A stretch of 64,000 nucleotides of DNA from an uncultured Clostridia bacterium (GTDB taxonomy: Bacteria > Bacillota > Clostridia > Lachnospirales > Anaerotignaceae), in assembly GCA_910583755.1 (NCBI GenBank), contig CAJTZO010000007.1:31245-95244 (forward strand). Direction: 5' to 3'. Each line of letters starts with the position of its first letter. The first letter of the stretch is position 1. Positions 42,510 to 51,794 of this stretch are shown here, piece by piece. The position numbers were made by a program, and so were the translations under genes. The notes under the pieces are model-generated. The model did no database searches and was not told the DNA's origin. It worked only from the letters and a program-made list of their open reading frames with translations.

Positions 42510-43514
42510 ATGGCCGAAGCTTTATCGCAAAGTCAAATAGATGCGTTGTTAAATTCTATGGCAAACGGTGGCTTTGAAGAAGAAAAGAAAGAAGAAACCC
42601 CAGAAGAAAAATATCGAAAATATGATTTTTATAGTCCTAAAAAATTTACAAAAGATAAACTGAAAATATTAAGCAATATTTATGAAAACTATGCTAGACT
42701 ATTGAATGCTAGAATCAATGGTTTACTTCGTATGAATAGTCAGGTTGAAATTATCAGTGTAGAGGAACAGAGGTATTATGAATTTAGTAATGCCTTGAGA
42801 GAAAACGATATACTGACATTGATAGACGTCCATTTACCAAAAGGGGACGAGGAGATAGAAGAAATACCAAGCATTGTATTTATCAATGCGGAGGTTATGC
42901 TCTTAATGATTGACAGAATGTTAGGCGCCTCAGGAGATGAAGTTCCTAATGTATCGTTTGATTACAAATATACAGATTTAGAATTGGCTTTGTATGCTGA
43001 CATTGTTTCTCATTTTGTACGTATCATGAAAGATGGTTGGGTAAATTATTTAGATGATGTATCATTTGCAATTCAAAAAATAGAAAGAAATGGAAATATG
43101 ATGCAGACCATTAGCATGGACGAAACAATTGCAATTGTAATGATAGATATTACAGTTGGTCAGTTAACAGGAAGAATGAATGTTTGTATTCCTGAAACGG
43201 TTTTGAATATTGTATTTAATTTAATTGATAATAGAAGCAGTAGTGTAGGCAGGAAAGGTAGCATTGAAGATACGGCTGAAGAAATTATGGAATGCATTAA
43301 AAGTTCTACATTAGAAATTAAAGCAGAACTTGGTCAAGCCCAAGTAAATTTAAATGATATTTATAATTTACATGTTGGGGATGTTATCAATCTGAATAAA
43401 CCAAAGGATTCTGAAATCTATCTCTATATTGAAAACCAGCCATGGTTTAAAGGGAAGCTTGGTGTTCAAAATAAGAACATGGCGGTAAAAATCAGCGGAG
43501 TATATGAAGAATAA
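42510..43514 (+). CDS. fliM: Flagellar motor switch protein FliM
   Basis: 334 residues. N-terminal CheY-P docking peptide ALSQSQIDALLNS (residues 4-16), a CheC-like middle domain (about 45-225) and C-terminal SpoA domain. AGGAGAGGGGGGAAGG precedes the ATG. Binding of phospho-CheY here changes rotation bias. Confidence 0.96.
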   Translation: MAEALSQSQIDALLNSMANGGFEEEKKEETPEEKYRKYDFYSPKKFTKDKLKILSNIYENYARLLNARINGLLRMNSQVEIISVEEQRYYEFSNALRENDILTLIDVHLPKGDEEIEEIPSIVFINAEVMLLMIDRMLGASGDEVPNVSFDYKYTDLELALYADIVSHFVRIMKDGWVNYLDDVSFAIQKIERNGNMMQTISMDETIAIVMIDITVGQLTGRMNVCIPETVLNIVFNLIDNRSSSVGRKGSIEDTAEEIMECIKSSTLEIKAELGQAQVNLNDIYNLHVGDVINLNKPKDSEIYLYIENQPWFKGKLGVQNKNMAVKISGVYEE

Positions 43515-43542
43515 ATGATTTATTGAAGGAGCGAGAAAAGGA

Positions 43543-44940
43543 ATGAGTTCAAATCGTTTTAGTCCATTAGAGATAGACGCCATAGGTGAAATACTGAATA
43601 TTAGTTTAGGAGCGTCAGCAACGGCAGTATCATCAATGCTTAGTAAAAGAGTTGATATTACAACACCTAGAGTACAAGTTCTGACTGCCGATGAATTTAA
43701 GTTTGAAAATTTAGAACCAGCGATTGGGGTAAAAATTACATATGTAGCCGGTTTGGAAGGTACAAATGTAATGCTTTTAAAAAGGAAAGATGTTAAATCA
43801 ATTGTAGAAATATTGATGATGACAGAAATTCCAGATGAAGATTTTGAATTAAATGAATTAAATTTGAGTGCAATTTGTGAAGTTATGAATATGATGATGG
43901 GAGCATCTGCTACAGCTCTTTCTGAATTTTTGGGAGAATTAGTGGATATTTCTACACCAGAAGCATTTCCGATTGAGGATGTAAAGGACTTTAAGGAAGC
44001 CCATTTTTCTTCTGGAGAAAAAATGGTTATCATCAGTTTTGACTTAAAAATTGAAGATTATGTTGAAAGTGAATTTATGAATATGATGCCAATTAAACTG
44101 GCGAAAAAGTTAGTTTCTGCTTTTGGCGTTCCAATTGAAGATGATGGTGGAGAGGAAGAGGAGGAAGCACCAGTAGCATCACCAGCAAGTAGTGGTGGAA
44201 ACATGTCTCAAGAGGAGATTGAAAAGCTATTAGGCGGTGGCAGTGAGGCAAGTACACCAGCAGCAAGCAGTGGTGGAAACATGTCTCAAGAAGAAATTGA
44301 AAAGCTATTAGGTGGCGGCAGTGAGGCAAGTGCACCAGCGGCAAGTAGTGGCGGAAACATGTCTCAAGAAGAAATTGAAAAAATGTTAGGTGGTGGTGCA
44401 ACAGCACAACCGATGCCACAACCACAACCGATGCCACAACCACAACCAATGCCACAAATGCAGATGCAACCACAAATGCAGATGCAACAACCACAGATGG
44501 CTCCAGATATGATGCAACAAATGTTGTATCAGCAACAACAAATGATGCAACAGATGATGCAACAAATGATGGGACCAATTCAAAATCCATCAGAGCCAAA
44601 GGTTATTAATGTGCAGCCTTTGCCAGTGGATAATTTAAAATCATCCTCCAAGGAACCAATGGGTGCAGAACAAAAAGAGAATTTGAATATGATTCTTGGT
44701 GTACCATTAGAGGTTTCTGTAGAAATTGGTAGAACAAAAAAATTAGTAAAAGAAATACTTGAATTGTCACAAGGCTCACTTGTTGTATTAGATAAATTGG
44801 CAGGTGACCAGGTTGATTTATATGTGAATGGTCAATGTATTGCAAAAGGTGATGTAGTTGTAGTAAATGACAATTTTGGTATCCGTATTACAGAAATTAT
44901 TAAAAAACAAGATTTAATAAAAGGACTCGGTAGTAAGTAA
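43543..44940 (+). CDS. fliY: Motor switch phosphatase FliY with repeated CheY-docking motif in the linker
   Basis: 465 residues. The CheC-like domain (5-200) keeps both phosphatase motifs: D12-x3-E16-x2-N19 with Pro42, and S109-x3-E113-x2-N116 with Pro139. The linker contains three 26-residue repeats with MSQEEIEKLLGGG at 221, 247 and 273, then a Met/Pro/Gln-rich stretch (286-345). The C-terminal SpoA/FliN domain (about 383-460) builds the C ring. The usual N-terminal docking peptide is absent; the repeats seem to take its place. Confidence 0.95.
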   Translation: MSSNRFSPLEIDAIGEILNISLGASATAVSSMLSKRVDITTPRVQVLTADEFKFENLEPAIGVKITYVAGLEGTNVMLLKRKDVKSIVEILMMTEIPDEDFELNELNLSAICEVMNMMMGASATALSEFLGELVDISTPEAFPIEDVKDFKEAHFSSGEKMVIISFDLKIEDYVESEFMNMMPIKLAKKLVSAFGVPIEDDGGEEEEEAPVASPASSGGNMSQEEIEKLLGGGSEASTPAASSGGNMSQEEIEKLLGGGSEASAPAASSGGNMSQEEIEKMLGGGATAQPMPQPQPMPQPQPMPQMQMQPQMQMQQPQMAPDMMQQMLYQQQQMMQQMMQQMMGPIQNPSEPKVINVQPLPVDNLKSSSKEPMGAEQKENLNMILGVPLEVSVEIGRTKKLVKEILELSQGSLVVLDKLAGDQVDLYVNGQCIAKGDVVVVNDNFGIRITEIIKKQDLIKGLGSK

Positions 44941-45032
44941 GTGTTAGGAGAGGTTGCATAAAAAAATTAATTTATGTAACTTATAAAATAAAAAATAAAA
45001 AATGCTTAAGTGAAAGAAAGGTATGGTATAAA

Positions 45033-45392
45033 ATGGCTAAGATTTTGTTAGTTGATGATGCAGCTTTTATGAGAATGATGGTAAAGGATGTATTAACAAA
45101 AAATGGTTACACAGATTTATATGAAGCGGCAGATGGCTTACAAGCAGTAGAAAAATATGAAGAAGTACAACCAGATTTGGTAATTATGGACATTACAATG
45201 CCAAATATGGATGGTTTGGAAGCACTTAAAACAATCAAGGGAAAACATGCTGATGCAAATATAGTAATGTGTTCTGCTATGGGACAGGAAGCAATGGTTA
45301 TTGAAGCAATTAAATCTGGTGCGAAGGACTTTATTGTAAAACCTTTTAAACCAGATAGAGTTTTAAAAACAGTGACCAATATTGTTGGTTAA
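45033..45392 (+). CDS. cheY: Chemotaxis response regulator CheY
   Basis: 119 residues, a bare receiver domain: acidic pocket DD (8-9), phosphoacceptor Asp53 in VIMDITMPNMDG, switch Ser81 and Lys103 in IVKPF. Placed between the phosphatase FliY and the export genes. Phospho-CheY acts on FliM. Confidence 0.96.
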   Translation: MAKILLVDDAAFMRMMVKDVLTKNGYTDLYEAADGLQAVEKYEEVQPDLVIMDITMPNMDGLEALKTIKGKHADANIVMCSAMGQEAMVIEAIKSGAKDFIVKPFKPDRVLKTVTNIVG

Positions 45393-45428
45393 TACAAGAG
45401 AGGACTGAGTGGTATCGTAACACAAACA

Positions 45429-45758
45429 TTGCCTATGTTGGCAACTCTTGTAGCAGTTATAGTATTAATATTGTATTTCAGCTATTTGTTTAGTAAATTG
45501 GTTGCAAAAAGCTCCTTAAAAATGGATAGTAGGGGAAAGGGCATAAAATTGCTGGACAGGGCGGTTGTAGGAACAGACCGCTCTATTGATATTATACAAG
45601 TGAATGAAAGATATTTTCTCATAGGAAATACGGCAACAAATATGGTATGTTTGGCGGAGCTTTCGAAAGAAGATGTTGTTTTAAAAGAAAATGAGATAGA
45701 AAATGTCAGCAGCTTATTTCAAAATATGATGTTTGATAAATGGAAAAAAAAGAAATAA
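45429..45758 (+). CDS. fliO: Flagellar biosynthesis protein FliO/FliZ
   Basis: About 109 residues. One N-terminal membrane helix (about 4-22) and a cytoplasmic part LDRAVVGTDRSIDIIQVNERYFLIGNTATNMVCLAELSKEDV typical of FliO, which assists assembly of the FliP export pore. The start is uncertain: TTG at 45429 is the first plausible codon but is about 25 bases from GAGAGG. Confidence 0.85.
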   Translation: MPMLATLVAVIVLILYFSYLFSKLVAKSSLKMDSRGKGIKLLDRAVVGTDRSIDIIQVNERYFLIGNTATNMVCLAELSKEDVVLKENEIENVSSLFQNMMFDKWKKKK

Positions 45759-45786
45759 TTGCTGATAATTTTTAGAGGTGTTTAAT

Positions 45787-46455
45787 ATGACAGACGCACT
45801 CATCAATGTCAATGGAGACAGTGTGCAGACATTAGAAATACTGTTTCTATTGACAGTGATTTCGTTATTGCCATCAATTTTGATGTTGATAACTGCCTTT
45901 ACAAGAATTATTATTGTGCTTTCTTTTTTGAGAAATGCTATAGGTTTGCAGGGAACACCACCAAACTCCGTATTGATAGGACTTGCATTATTTATGACAC
46001 TTTTTATAATGACTCCTGTTGTGGATGAGGTGAATGAAACTGCTTATCAACCTTATAAAAATGAAGAAATTTCACAAGTAGAGGCACTGCAAAGGGCAAG
46101 TTTACCAATCAAAAGATTTATGCTAAAAAATACAAAACCGGATTCCTTGAATTTGTATTTAGACTTTGCAGATATTGACTATCCACAAACTGTGGAGCAA
46201 CAAGTAACAGATTTACCAATGCGTGTGGTGATACCAGCATTTATGACAAGTGAATTATCCAGAGCTTTTGTTATGGGATTTTTGTTATTTATACCATTTT
46301 TATTAATAGATATTGTGGTATCCAGTACACTGATGTCTATGGGTATGATTATGTTGCCACCAGCAACCATATCCTTGCCTTTTAAGATATTGCTGTTTGT
46401 AACTGTAAATGGGTGGCAATTATTATTTTCTACCCTTGTTTATAGTTTTAATTAG
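45787..46455 (+). CDS. fliP: Flagellar export gate protein FliP
   Basis: 222 residues from the ATG six bases after GAGGTG. Conserved TAFTRIIIVLSFLRNAIGLQGTPPNSVLIGLALFMTLF and VVIPAFMTSELSRAFVMGFLLFIPFLLIDIVVSSTLMSMGMIMLPP. It lacks the cleavable signal found in some relatives. Forms the export-gate pore with FliQ and FliR. Confidence 0.96.
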   Translation: MTDALINVNGDSVQTLEILFLLTVISLLPSILMLITAFTRIIIVLSFLRNAIGLQGTPPNSVLIGLALFMTLFIMTPVVDEVNETAYQPYKNEEISQVEALQRASLPIKRFMLKNTKPDSLNLYLDFADIDYPQTVEQQVTDLPMRVVIPAFMTSELSRAFVMGFLLFIPFLLIDIVVSSTLMSMGMIMLPPATISLPFKILLFVTVNGWQLLFSTLVYSFN

Positions 46456-46472
46456 CAAAGGAGGCGAGTTCT

Positions 46473-46733
46473 ATGACAAATTCAGAGGTAATGTCTATTA
46501 TGCAATCAGCGCTTATTGTAGGTGCAAAACTTGCGGCGCCTATCTTACTGTTAAGTATGTTTTTAGGTATATTAATTTCGATTATACAGGCAGCAACGCA
46601 AATTCATGAACAAACTATTACTTTTGTGCCCAAATTGATTGTAATTATTGCTCTTTGTATTTTTAGTGGTAGCTGGATGTTGGAAACATTGCAAGATTAT
46701 ACAGTAGAGTTATTTCATATGATGTTATTATAA
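46473..46733 (+). CDS. fliQ: Flagellar export gate protein FliQ
   Basis: 86 residues, two membrane helices, VGAKLAAPILLLSMFLGILISIIQAATQIHEQTITFVPKLI as in the family. AAAGGAGGCGAGTT precedes the ATG. Confidence 0.95.
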   Translation: MTNSEVMSIMQSALIVGAKLAAPILLLSMFLGILISIIQAATQIHEQTITFVPKLIVIIALCIFSGSWMLETLQDYTVELFHMMLL

Positions 46734-46751
46734 AAGGCGAGGTTTTAAATT

Positions 46752-47516
46752 GTGCTAGAACCGAATCGTTTTATGTTTTTTACGTTAGTCCTGATGAGAA
46801 TGTCAGGTATGGTATTGTTTAATCCTATATTAGGAAGAAGGAATGTGCCAGCAGCTGTTAAGGCAGGTATGATTATGGCATTGACAATCATTGTTTCTAG
46901 TTTTTATAATGGTGCAGTGGAGCAACCCAATACAGTAGTAGAATATGCTGTTATCCTTATCAAAGAATGTGCAGTGGGATATGTTACAGGATTTGTGATT
47001 AGTTTATTTTTATATGTCATTATATTAGCTGGAGAATTTATTGATATGCAATTAGGATTGTCTATGGCAAAAATATATGATAGTCAAAGTAATGCTTCTA
47101 TTTCTATGAGTGCGACACTTTACAATATATTGTATACATTAATATTTTTTGCTTTAAATGGTCATATTGCAGTGTTACATGCTATATTAACCTCCTCTGA
47201 AGTAGTACCTTATGGGGAGGTTGTTTTAAATCAGGCAGTTTATCAAAGAATATGGGATATTTTTATACAATGTACGATTTTAGGAATACAGATGTCATTT
47301 CCAATATTGGCAGCAGAACTAATTTGTGAAATGGGTGTTGGTATATTGATGAAAACAATACCACAAATTAATGTATTTGTCATTAATATACAAGCAAAGG
47401 TATTGATAGGAATATTGATACTTGTTATGATGTTTGTGCCTATGGAAGAATTTGTGAGGGGATTAATTCCACAAACAATTAATCATTTTAGAGAAATCAT
47501 TCAACTTTTAAAGTGA
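46752..47516 (+). CDS. fliR: Flagellar export gate protein FliR
   Basis: 254 residues, six predicted membrane helices; LVLMRMSGMVLFNPILGRRNVPAAVKAGMIMALTI and LAGEFIDMQLGLSMAKIYD typical of FliR. GTG start after AAGGCGAGG. Confidence 0.94.
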   Translation: MLEPNRFMFFTLVLMRMSGMVLFNPILGRRNVPAAVKAGMIMALTIIVSSFYNGAVEQPNTVVEYAVILIKECAVGYVTGFVISLFLYVIILAGEFIDMQLGLSMAKIYDSQSNASISMSATLYNILYTLIFFALNGHIAVLHAILTSSEVVPYGEVVLNQAVYQRIWDIFIQCTILGIQMSFPILAAELICEMGVGILMKTIPQINVFVINIQAKVLIGILILVMMFVPMEEFVRGLIPQTINHFREIIQLLK

Positions 47517-47545
47517 AATAAACGCCTATAAAGGGGGGAGCAACA

Positions 47546-48622
47546 TTGGCGGCAGATGAGAAAACCGAACAAGCCACCCCCAAGAAGCGACGGGACGAGC
47601 GAAAAAAAGGTAATATCTTTATGAGTAAAGATGTCGTTGTGGTTGCGTCGCTTCTTGGTACATTTTTTTCTCTGAAACTGTTATTTCCGGGTATCTATGG
47701 TGCTTTACGTTCTTTTTTATTAAGATATATGAACTATGCAGCTGAAAAAACGGAAGTGACAGGAGCATTTGTGTCAGATATGACAATAGAAATGATAGTT
47801 ACTTTTGTGAGAGTGTGTGTACCGCTGTTGATGATAGCTGTACTTTTAGCAGTTACAGCAACTGCTGCTCAAACAAAACTTTTATTTTCAACAGATTCGT
47901 TAAAACCCAAATTTAGTAGATTGAGTCCGATACAAGGATTTAAAAAAATGTTTTCTTTAAGAAGTATTGTAGAAGTAATAAAAGGTATCATTAAAATTAC
48001 GATTTTAATATGTATTATGTATAGCTTTTTTACAGGGCAGCTTATTAATTTTCAAAGAACACTAAAATTAGACTTGATTTCTTCTTCTGTGTTTGTGTTA
48101 GATTGTGTGATAAAATTGGTTATGAGAGTCTCTATTGTATTTGTTATTATTTCATTATTTGACTATTTATATCAATGGTGGGACTATGAAAGACAATTAA
48201 AAATGTCAAAACAGGAAGTAAAAGAAGAATATAAACAAACAGAAGGAAATCCTCAAATTAAAGGAAAAATTAAAGAATTACAAAGAAGAATGGCTATGTC
48301 AAGAATGATGCAATCCGTTCCAGAAGCAGACGTAGTATTAAGAAATCCAACTCATTTTGCAGTTGCACTAAAATATGATGATGAAAAAGATGCAGCGCCT
48401 ATTGTAGTGGCAAAAGGACAAGATGAGATGGCATTGAGAATTATAAAAATTGCAGAAGAAAATGGTGTGCAGGTTGTTGAAAACAAACCTGTTGCAAGAG
48501 CATTGTATGCAATGACACAGGTTTCTGGCATGATACCAGAAGAATTTTATGGTACTGTTGCAGAAATATTGGTATATGTTTATCAACTCAATGGAAAAGA
48601 TTTAACAGGAAAAAAGAAATAA
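47546..48622 (+). CDS. flhB: Flagellar export switch protein FlhB
   Basis: 358 residues. N-terminal EKTEQATPKKRRDERKKGNI, four membrane helices, and the autocleavage site NPTH at residues 267-270 in the cytoplasmic domain, which switches export from hook to filament substrates on FliK's signal. TTG start after GGGGGGAG. Confidence 0.97.
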   Translation: MAADEKTEQATPKKRRDERKKGNIFMSKDVVVVASLLGTFFSLKLLFPGIYGALRSFLLRYMNYAAEKTEVTGAFVSDMTIEMIVTFVRVCVPLLMIAVLLAVTATAAQTKLLFSTDSLKPKFSRLSPIQGFKKMFSLRSIVEVIKGIIKITILICIMYSFFTGQLINFQRTLKLDLISSSVFVLDCVIKLVMRVSIVFVIISLFDYLYQWWDYERQLKMSKQEVKEEYKQTEGNPQIKGKIKELQRRMAMSRMMQSVPEADVVLRNPTHFAVALKYDDEKDAAPIVVAKGQDEMALRIIKIAEENGVQVVENKPVARALYAMTQVSGMIPEEFYGTVAEILVYVYQLNGKDLTGKKK

Positions 48623-48651
48623 CAAAATGTTGAAAAAATGAAAGAAAAATA

Positions 48652-48812
48652 TCAGTCTGTCAATAAAGTCTTTTTTGTGGGTTTTACCCACATCCACCAA
48701 CTTTTTTAAAAAAAGTTGGACAAAAATCAATCTTTTTAGCGAAATGTTAGTTTCGCATTAAGGTTCTTTGAGGAGTTTGAGGGCTAGCTCTCAAGGTTTT
48801 TTGACAAGCTGA
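48652..48812 (+). repeat. MITE-like dispersed repeat, copy C, between flhB and flhA
   Basis: 161 bp with the same ends as copy B (TCAGTCTGTCAATAAA ... TTTTTTGACAAGCTGA) and same orientation, but lacking an internal block of about 37 bases containing the AAAACTAGCGTTTTT hairpin. It keeps the AACTTTTTT and GAGGGCTAGCTCTC stems. No long hairpin duplication is visible at its borders; AATA may be a short target duplication. The remainder of 48623-48865 shows nothing else. Confidence 0.88.
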
Positions 48813-48865
48813 AATATATTTTTAAGTTTTTTTAACAAAAATACTTATTTTTTACATATAGGAAA

Positions 48866-50968
48866 ATGGTGAAATCTATGAAAAATGCTTTGAATTATGT
48901 TGTATCCATATTTGTAATTGTCATAGTGCTTTTATTGCTTATTCCGCTTCCTGCTTGGCTGTTGGATATGATGTTTATATTAAATATTTCCCTCTCTTTA
49001 ATTATACTGTTAATTTCTATGCAGATTAAAGAATCGTTGGAATTTTCTATTTTTCCCTCCTTGCTTTTGATTACAACCTTATTTCGAATTGGTTTGAATA
49101 TTTCTTCAACTCGTTTGATATTGACAAAAGCAGGTGCAGCAGGAGAAGTTATAAAAGCGTTTGGTACTTTTGTGTTACAAGGAAATATCGTTGTTGGTGT
49201 GATTATCTTTTTGATTATTGTATTAGTTCAGTTTTTGGTTATTACCAAAGGTGCAGAACGTGTTGCTGAGGTTGCTGCTAGATTTACATTGGATGCGATG
49301 CCTGGTAAACAAATGGCAATTGATGCAGACTTAAGTTCTGGTTTGATTACAGAAGAAGAATCTCGTGTCAGAAGATACAAAATACAAAAAGAAGCTGACT
49401 TCTATGGCTCTATGGATGGTGCTACAAAAATTGTAAAAGGCGATGCAATTATGTCCATCATCATTACAGCAACAAACTTTATAGCAGGTACAATTATTGG
49501 TATGGTACAATCTACTATGACATTTAATGAAGTGCTTTCTGTTTATTCTATTGCAACCATTGGTGATGGTCTTGTATCACAGATACCAGCGCTTTTAATT
49601 TCTACTGCAACTGGTATGATTGTAACAAGAGCCGTTTCAGATGGTAGCTTGAATAATGATGTGGCAACACAATTTTTAGCACAACCACAAGCGCTCATGA
49701 TGGGTGGCGGCATTATGACAGCAGTTTCTATTGTACCAGGGATGCCACATGTTCCTTTATTTGTGGTTGGTATAATCTTACTTATGATTGGCTGGAGAGC
49801 TTCTAACCGTATGAAAGCCTTAATTGCGGCAGATGATGCCTTAATGGCATCTGGTGGTGCAGCAATGGGTACTCCTCCAGAAGAAGAAATGCCAGAACCA
49901 ATGAGTGAAAATGATTTCTACAAAGATATTAACAATGTATATTCTTTGTTGAATGTAGAGCCAATTGAAATGGAAATTGGATATAGTTTGATACCACTTG
50001 TAGATGAGTCTAGTGGTGGTAAATTAATAGAACGTATTGTTATTTTTAGAAGACAATATGCGCAGGACATGGGATTTGTTATTCCTTCTATTCGTTTAAG
50101 AGATAGTTCCAATTTGAATACAAATCAATATGTTATTAATATAAAAGGAGAAGAAGTAGCAAAAGGTGAAATATTGATTGACTATTATTTAGCTTTAGAG
50201 CCACCAAATCCAGCAGGTGAAATTGATGGTATTGAAACAATAGAACCATCTTATGGTATTCCAAGTAAATGGATTACGCCAGAAAACAAAGAAATGGCAG
50301 AAATTTATGGTTATACTGTTATTGACCCGCTCTCTGTTATGTTGACACATTTATCTGAAACAGTGAAAAAACATGCTTATGAATTGCTGACAAGAAATGA
50401 AGTGATGCAGTTGATTGAAAATACAAAAAAAGTTTCTCCTGACTTGATAGAAGAAACTTTCCCAAATGTATTGACCTATGGTGCATTTCAAAAAATATTG
50501 TCAAACCTTTTAAAAGAAGGTGTACCAATTAAAGATATGGAAACCATATTAGAAACGATTGTCGACTCCTCTGCAACAACAAGAGATTTAGATACCATTA
50601 CAGAAAATATACGTATTGCATTAAAACGTACTATTACAAGAAAATTCTGTGAAGGTGGACAAATGAAAGTCATTACTTTGGATGCAGAAGTGGAAAAAGC
50701 AATTATTGCCGGTTTGACAAAGGGAGAACAAGGAATTTATATTTCAATGAGTCCAGAATTAATGCAGAAACTGATTGGACAAATCAGCGAGCAAATGAAA
50801 AAATTCAGCGAACTTTCTCAAACACCAATTATATTAACAAGCAATGTAGTTAGAGCTTATTTTTATAGGCTGATAGAGCAATTTTTTCCTAACATTTACG
50901 TACTTTCGTTCAATGAAATTGCAAATAATGTGCAGATACAAGCGATTGGTAACATTGTAATATCATAA
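48866..50968 (+). CDS. flhA: Flagellar export gate protein FlhA
   Basis: 700 residues. Eight-helix membrane half with the FHIPEP motif region FRIGLNISSTRLIL and VARFTLDAMPGKQMAIDADLSSGLITEEESRVRR, then the cytoplasmic nonamer ring domain. The start could be this ATG or one four codons on; neither has a strong ribosome site, perhaps because repeat copy C was inserted just upstream. Export receptor for chaperone-substrate complexes. Confidence 0.96.
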   Translation: MVKSMKNALNYVVSIFVIVIVLLLLIPLPAWLLDMMFILNISLSLIILLISMQIKESLEFSIFPSLLLITTLFRIGLNISSTRLILTKAGAAGEVIKAFGTFVLQGNIVVGVIIFLIIVLVQFLVITKGAERVAEVAARFTLDAMPGKQMAIDADLSSGLITEEESRVRRYKIQKEADFYGSMDGATKIVKGDAIMSIIITATNFIAGTIIGMVQSTMTFNEVLSVYSIATIGDGLVSQIPALLISTATGMIVTRAVSDGSLNNDVATQFLAQPQALMMGGGIMTAVSIVPGMPHVPLFVVGIILLMIGWRASNRMKALIAADDALMASGGAAMGTPPEEEMPEPMSENDFYKDINNVYSLLNVEPIEMEIGYSLIPLVDESSGGKLIERIVIFRRQYAQDMGFVIPSIRLRDSSNLNTNQYVINIKGEEVAKGEILIDYYLALEPPNPAGEIDGIETIEPSYGIPSKWITPENKEMAEIYGYTVIDPLSVMLTHLSETVKKHAYELLTRNEVMQLIENTKKVSPDLIEETFPNVLTYGAFQKILSNLLKEGVPIKDMETILETIVDSSATTRDLDTITENIRIALKRTITRKFCEGGQMKVITLDAEVEKAIIAGLTKGEQGIYISMSPELMQKLIGQISEQMKKFSELSQTPIILTSNVVRAYFYRLIEQFFPNIYVLSFNEIANNVQIQAIGNIVIS

Positions 50969-50995
50969 AAAGCCATGAGGACAGGGGAGATAGGT

Positions 50996-51781
50996 ATGCT
51001 TTCTCAAAAAGAACTAGATGCAAAGACAAATGAAGAGCTACTTATACTATATAAACAAACCAATGACCAAAAGATTAAGCAAACATTGGTGCTACGATAT
51101 ATTTATATTGTCAAAAATATTGCCATGCAAATGCGTGGAATTTACTTGGGTTTTTCTCAAATTGATGATATAATTAATGAAGGCGTTCTGGCTATCATGA
51201 CAGCAATTGACAAGTTTGATATTAATAAACATGTAAAATTTGAAACCTATATTTCAAAAAGGATTCGTGGAATGATTATTGATATTGCCCGAAAACAAGA
51301 TTGGGTTCCAAGAAGTATACGTAAAAGTGCGAAAGAAATAGAAGAAGCACAAAATATATTAAGTCATAAGCTGGGCAGGGTACCAACAGATGAAGAAGTA
51401 GCAAATTATCTGCAGATTAGTATTAAAAAGTACAAGGAAGATTTAGGAAAAACGGGAACGTTTAATTTGCTTTCTTTGGATATGCTAATGGAAGAAGAAG
51501 GCGTTGGACAAAAGACGAACGGAATTTTAAAAAATACAAATGAACTTTTACCAGAGCAATATTTACAAAAGAAAGAAACCGCAGCAGCATTAAAAGAAGG
51601 CTTGGCTTCTTTAAGAGAAAAAGAACAAATGGTTTTATCTCTTTACTATATCAATGAATTAAACATGAAAGAAATATCTGTGGTAATGCAAGTAAGTGAA
51701 CCAAGAATTTCGCAAATTCATGCCAATGCAATCCGAAAACTGAGAAATTATATGCAACGTTTTTTTGATGAAAAAGAATAG
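50996..51781 (+). CDS. fliA: Flagellar sigma factor sigma-28 (FliA/SigD)
   Basis: 261 residues from the ATG six bases after GGGGAG; an earlier ATG has none. Regions 2 (IDDIINEGVLAIMTAIDKFDINKHVKFETYISKRIRGMIIDIARKQDWVPRS), 3 and 4 (LREKEQMVLSLYYINELNMKEISVVMQVSEPRISQIHANAIRKLRNYM) are complete. It follows flhA by 27 bases, with no flhF/flhG or che genes between. Candidate targets in the window are fliD, cheV, flagellin and the SLH gene. Confidence 0.95.
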   Translation: MLSQKELDAKTNEELLILYKQTNDQKIKQTLVLRYIYIVKNIAMQMRGIYLGFSQIDDIINEGVLAIMTAIDKFDINKHVKFETYISKRIRGMIIDIARKQDWVPRSIRKSAKEIEEAQNILSHKLGRVPTDEEVANYLQISIKKYKEDLGKTGTFNLLSLDMLMEEEGVGQKTNGILKNTNELLPEQYLQKKETAAALKEGLASLREKEQMVLSLYYINELNMKEISVVMQVSEPRISQIHANAIRKLRNYMQRFFDEKE

Positions 51782-51794
51782 GAGGTGAGTAAGC

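Noticed and set aside
44093..44599. Open frame opposite the fliY repeats
   Set aside because: Antisense shadow of repeat DNA with Val/Ala and His/Leu runs; no supporting start.
48652..48812. Sigma-28 or other promoter created by copy C for flhA
   Set aside because: The outward TTGACA has no -10 hexamer at the right distance.
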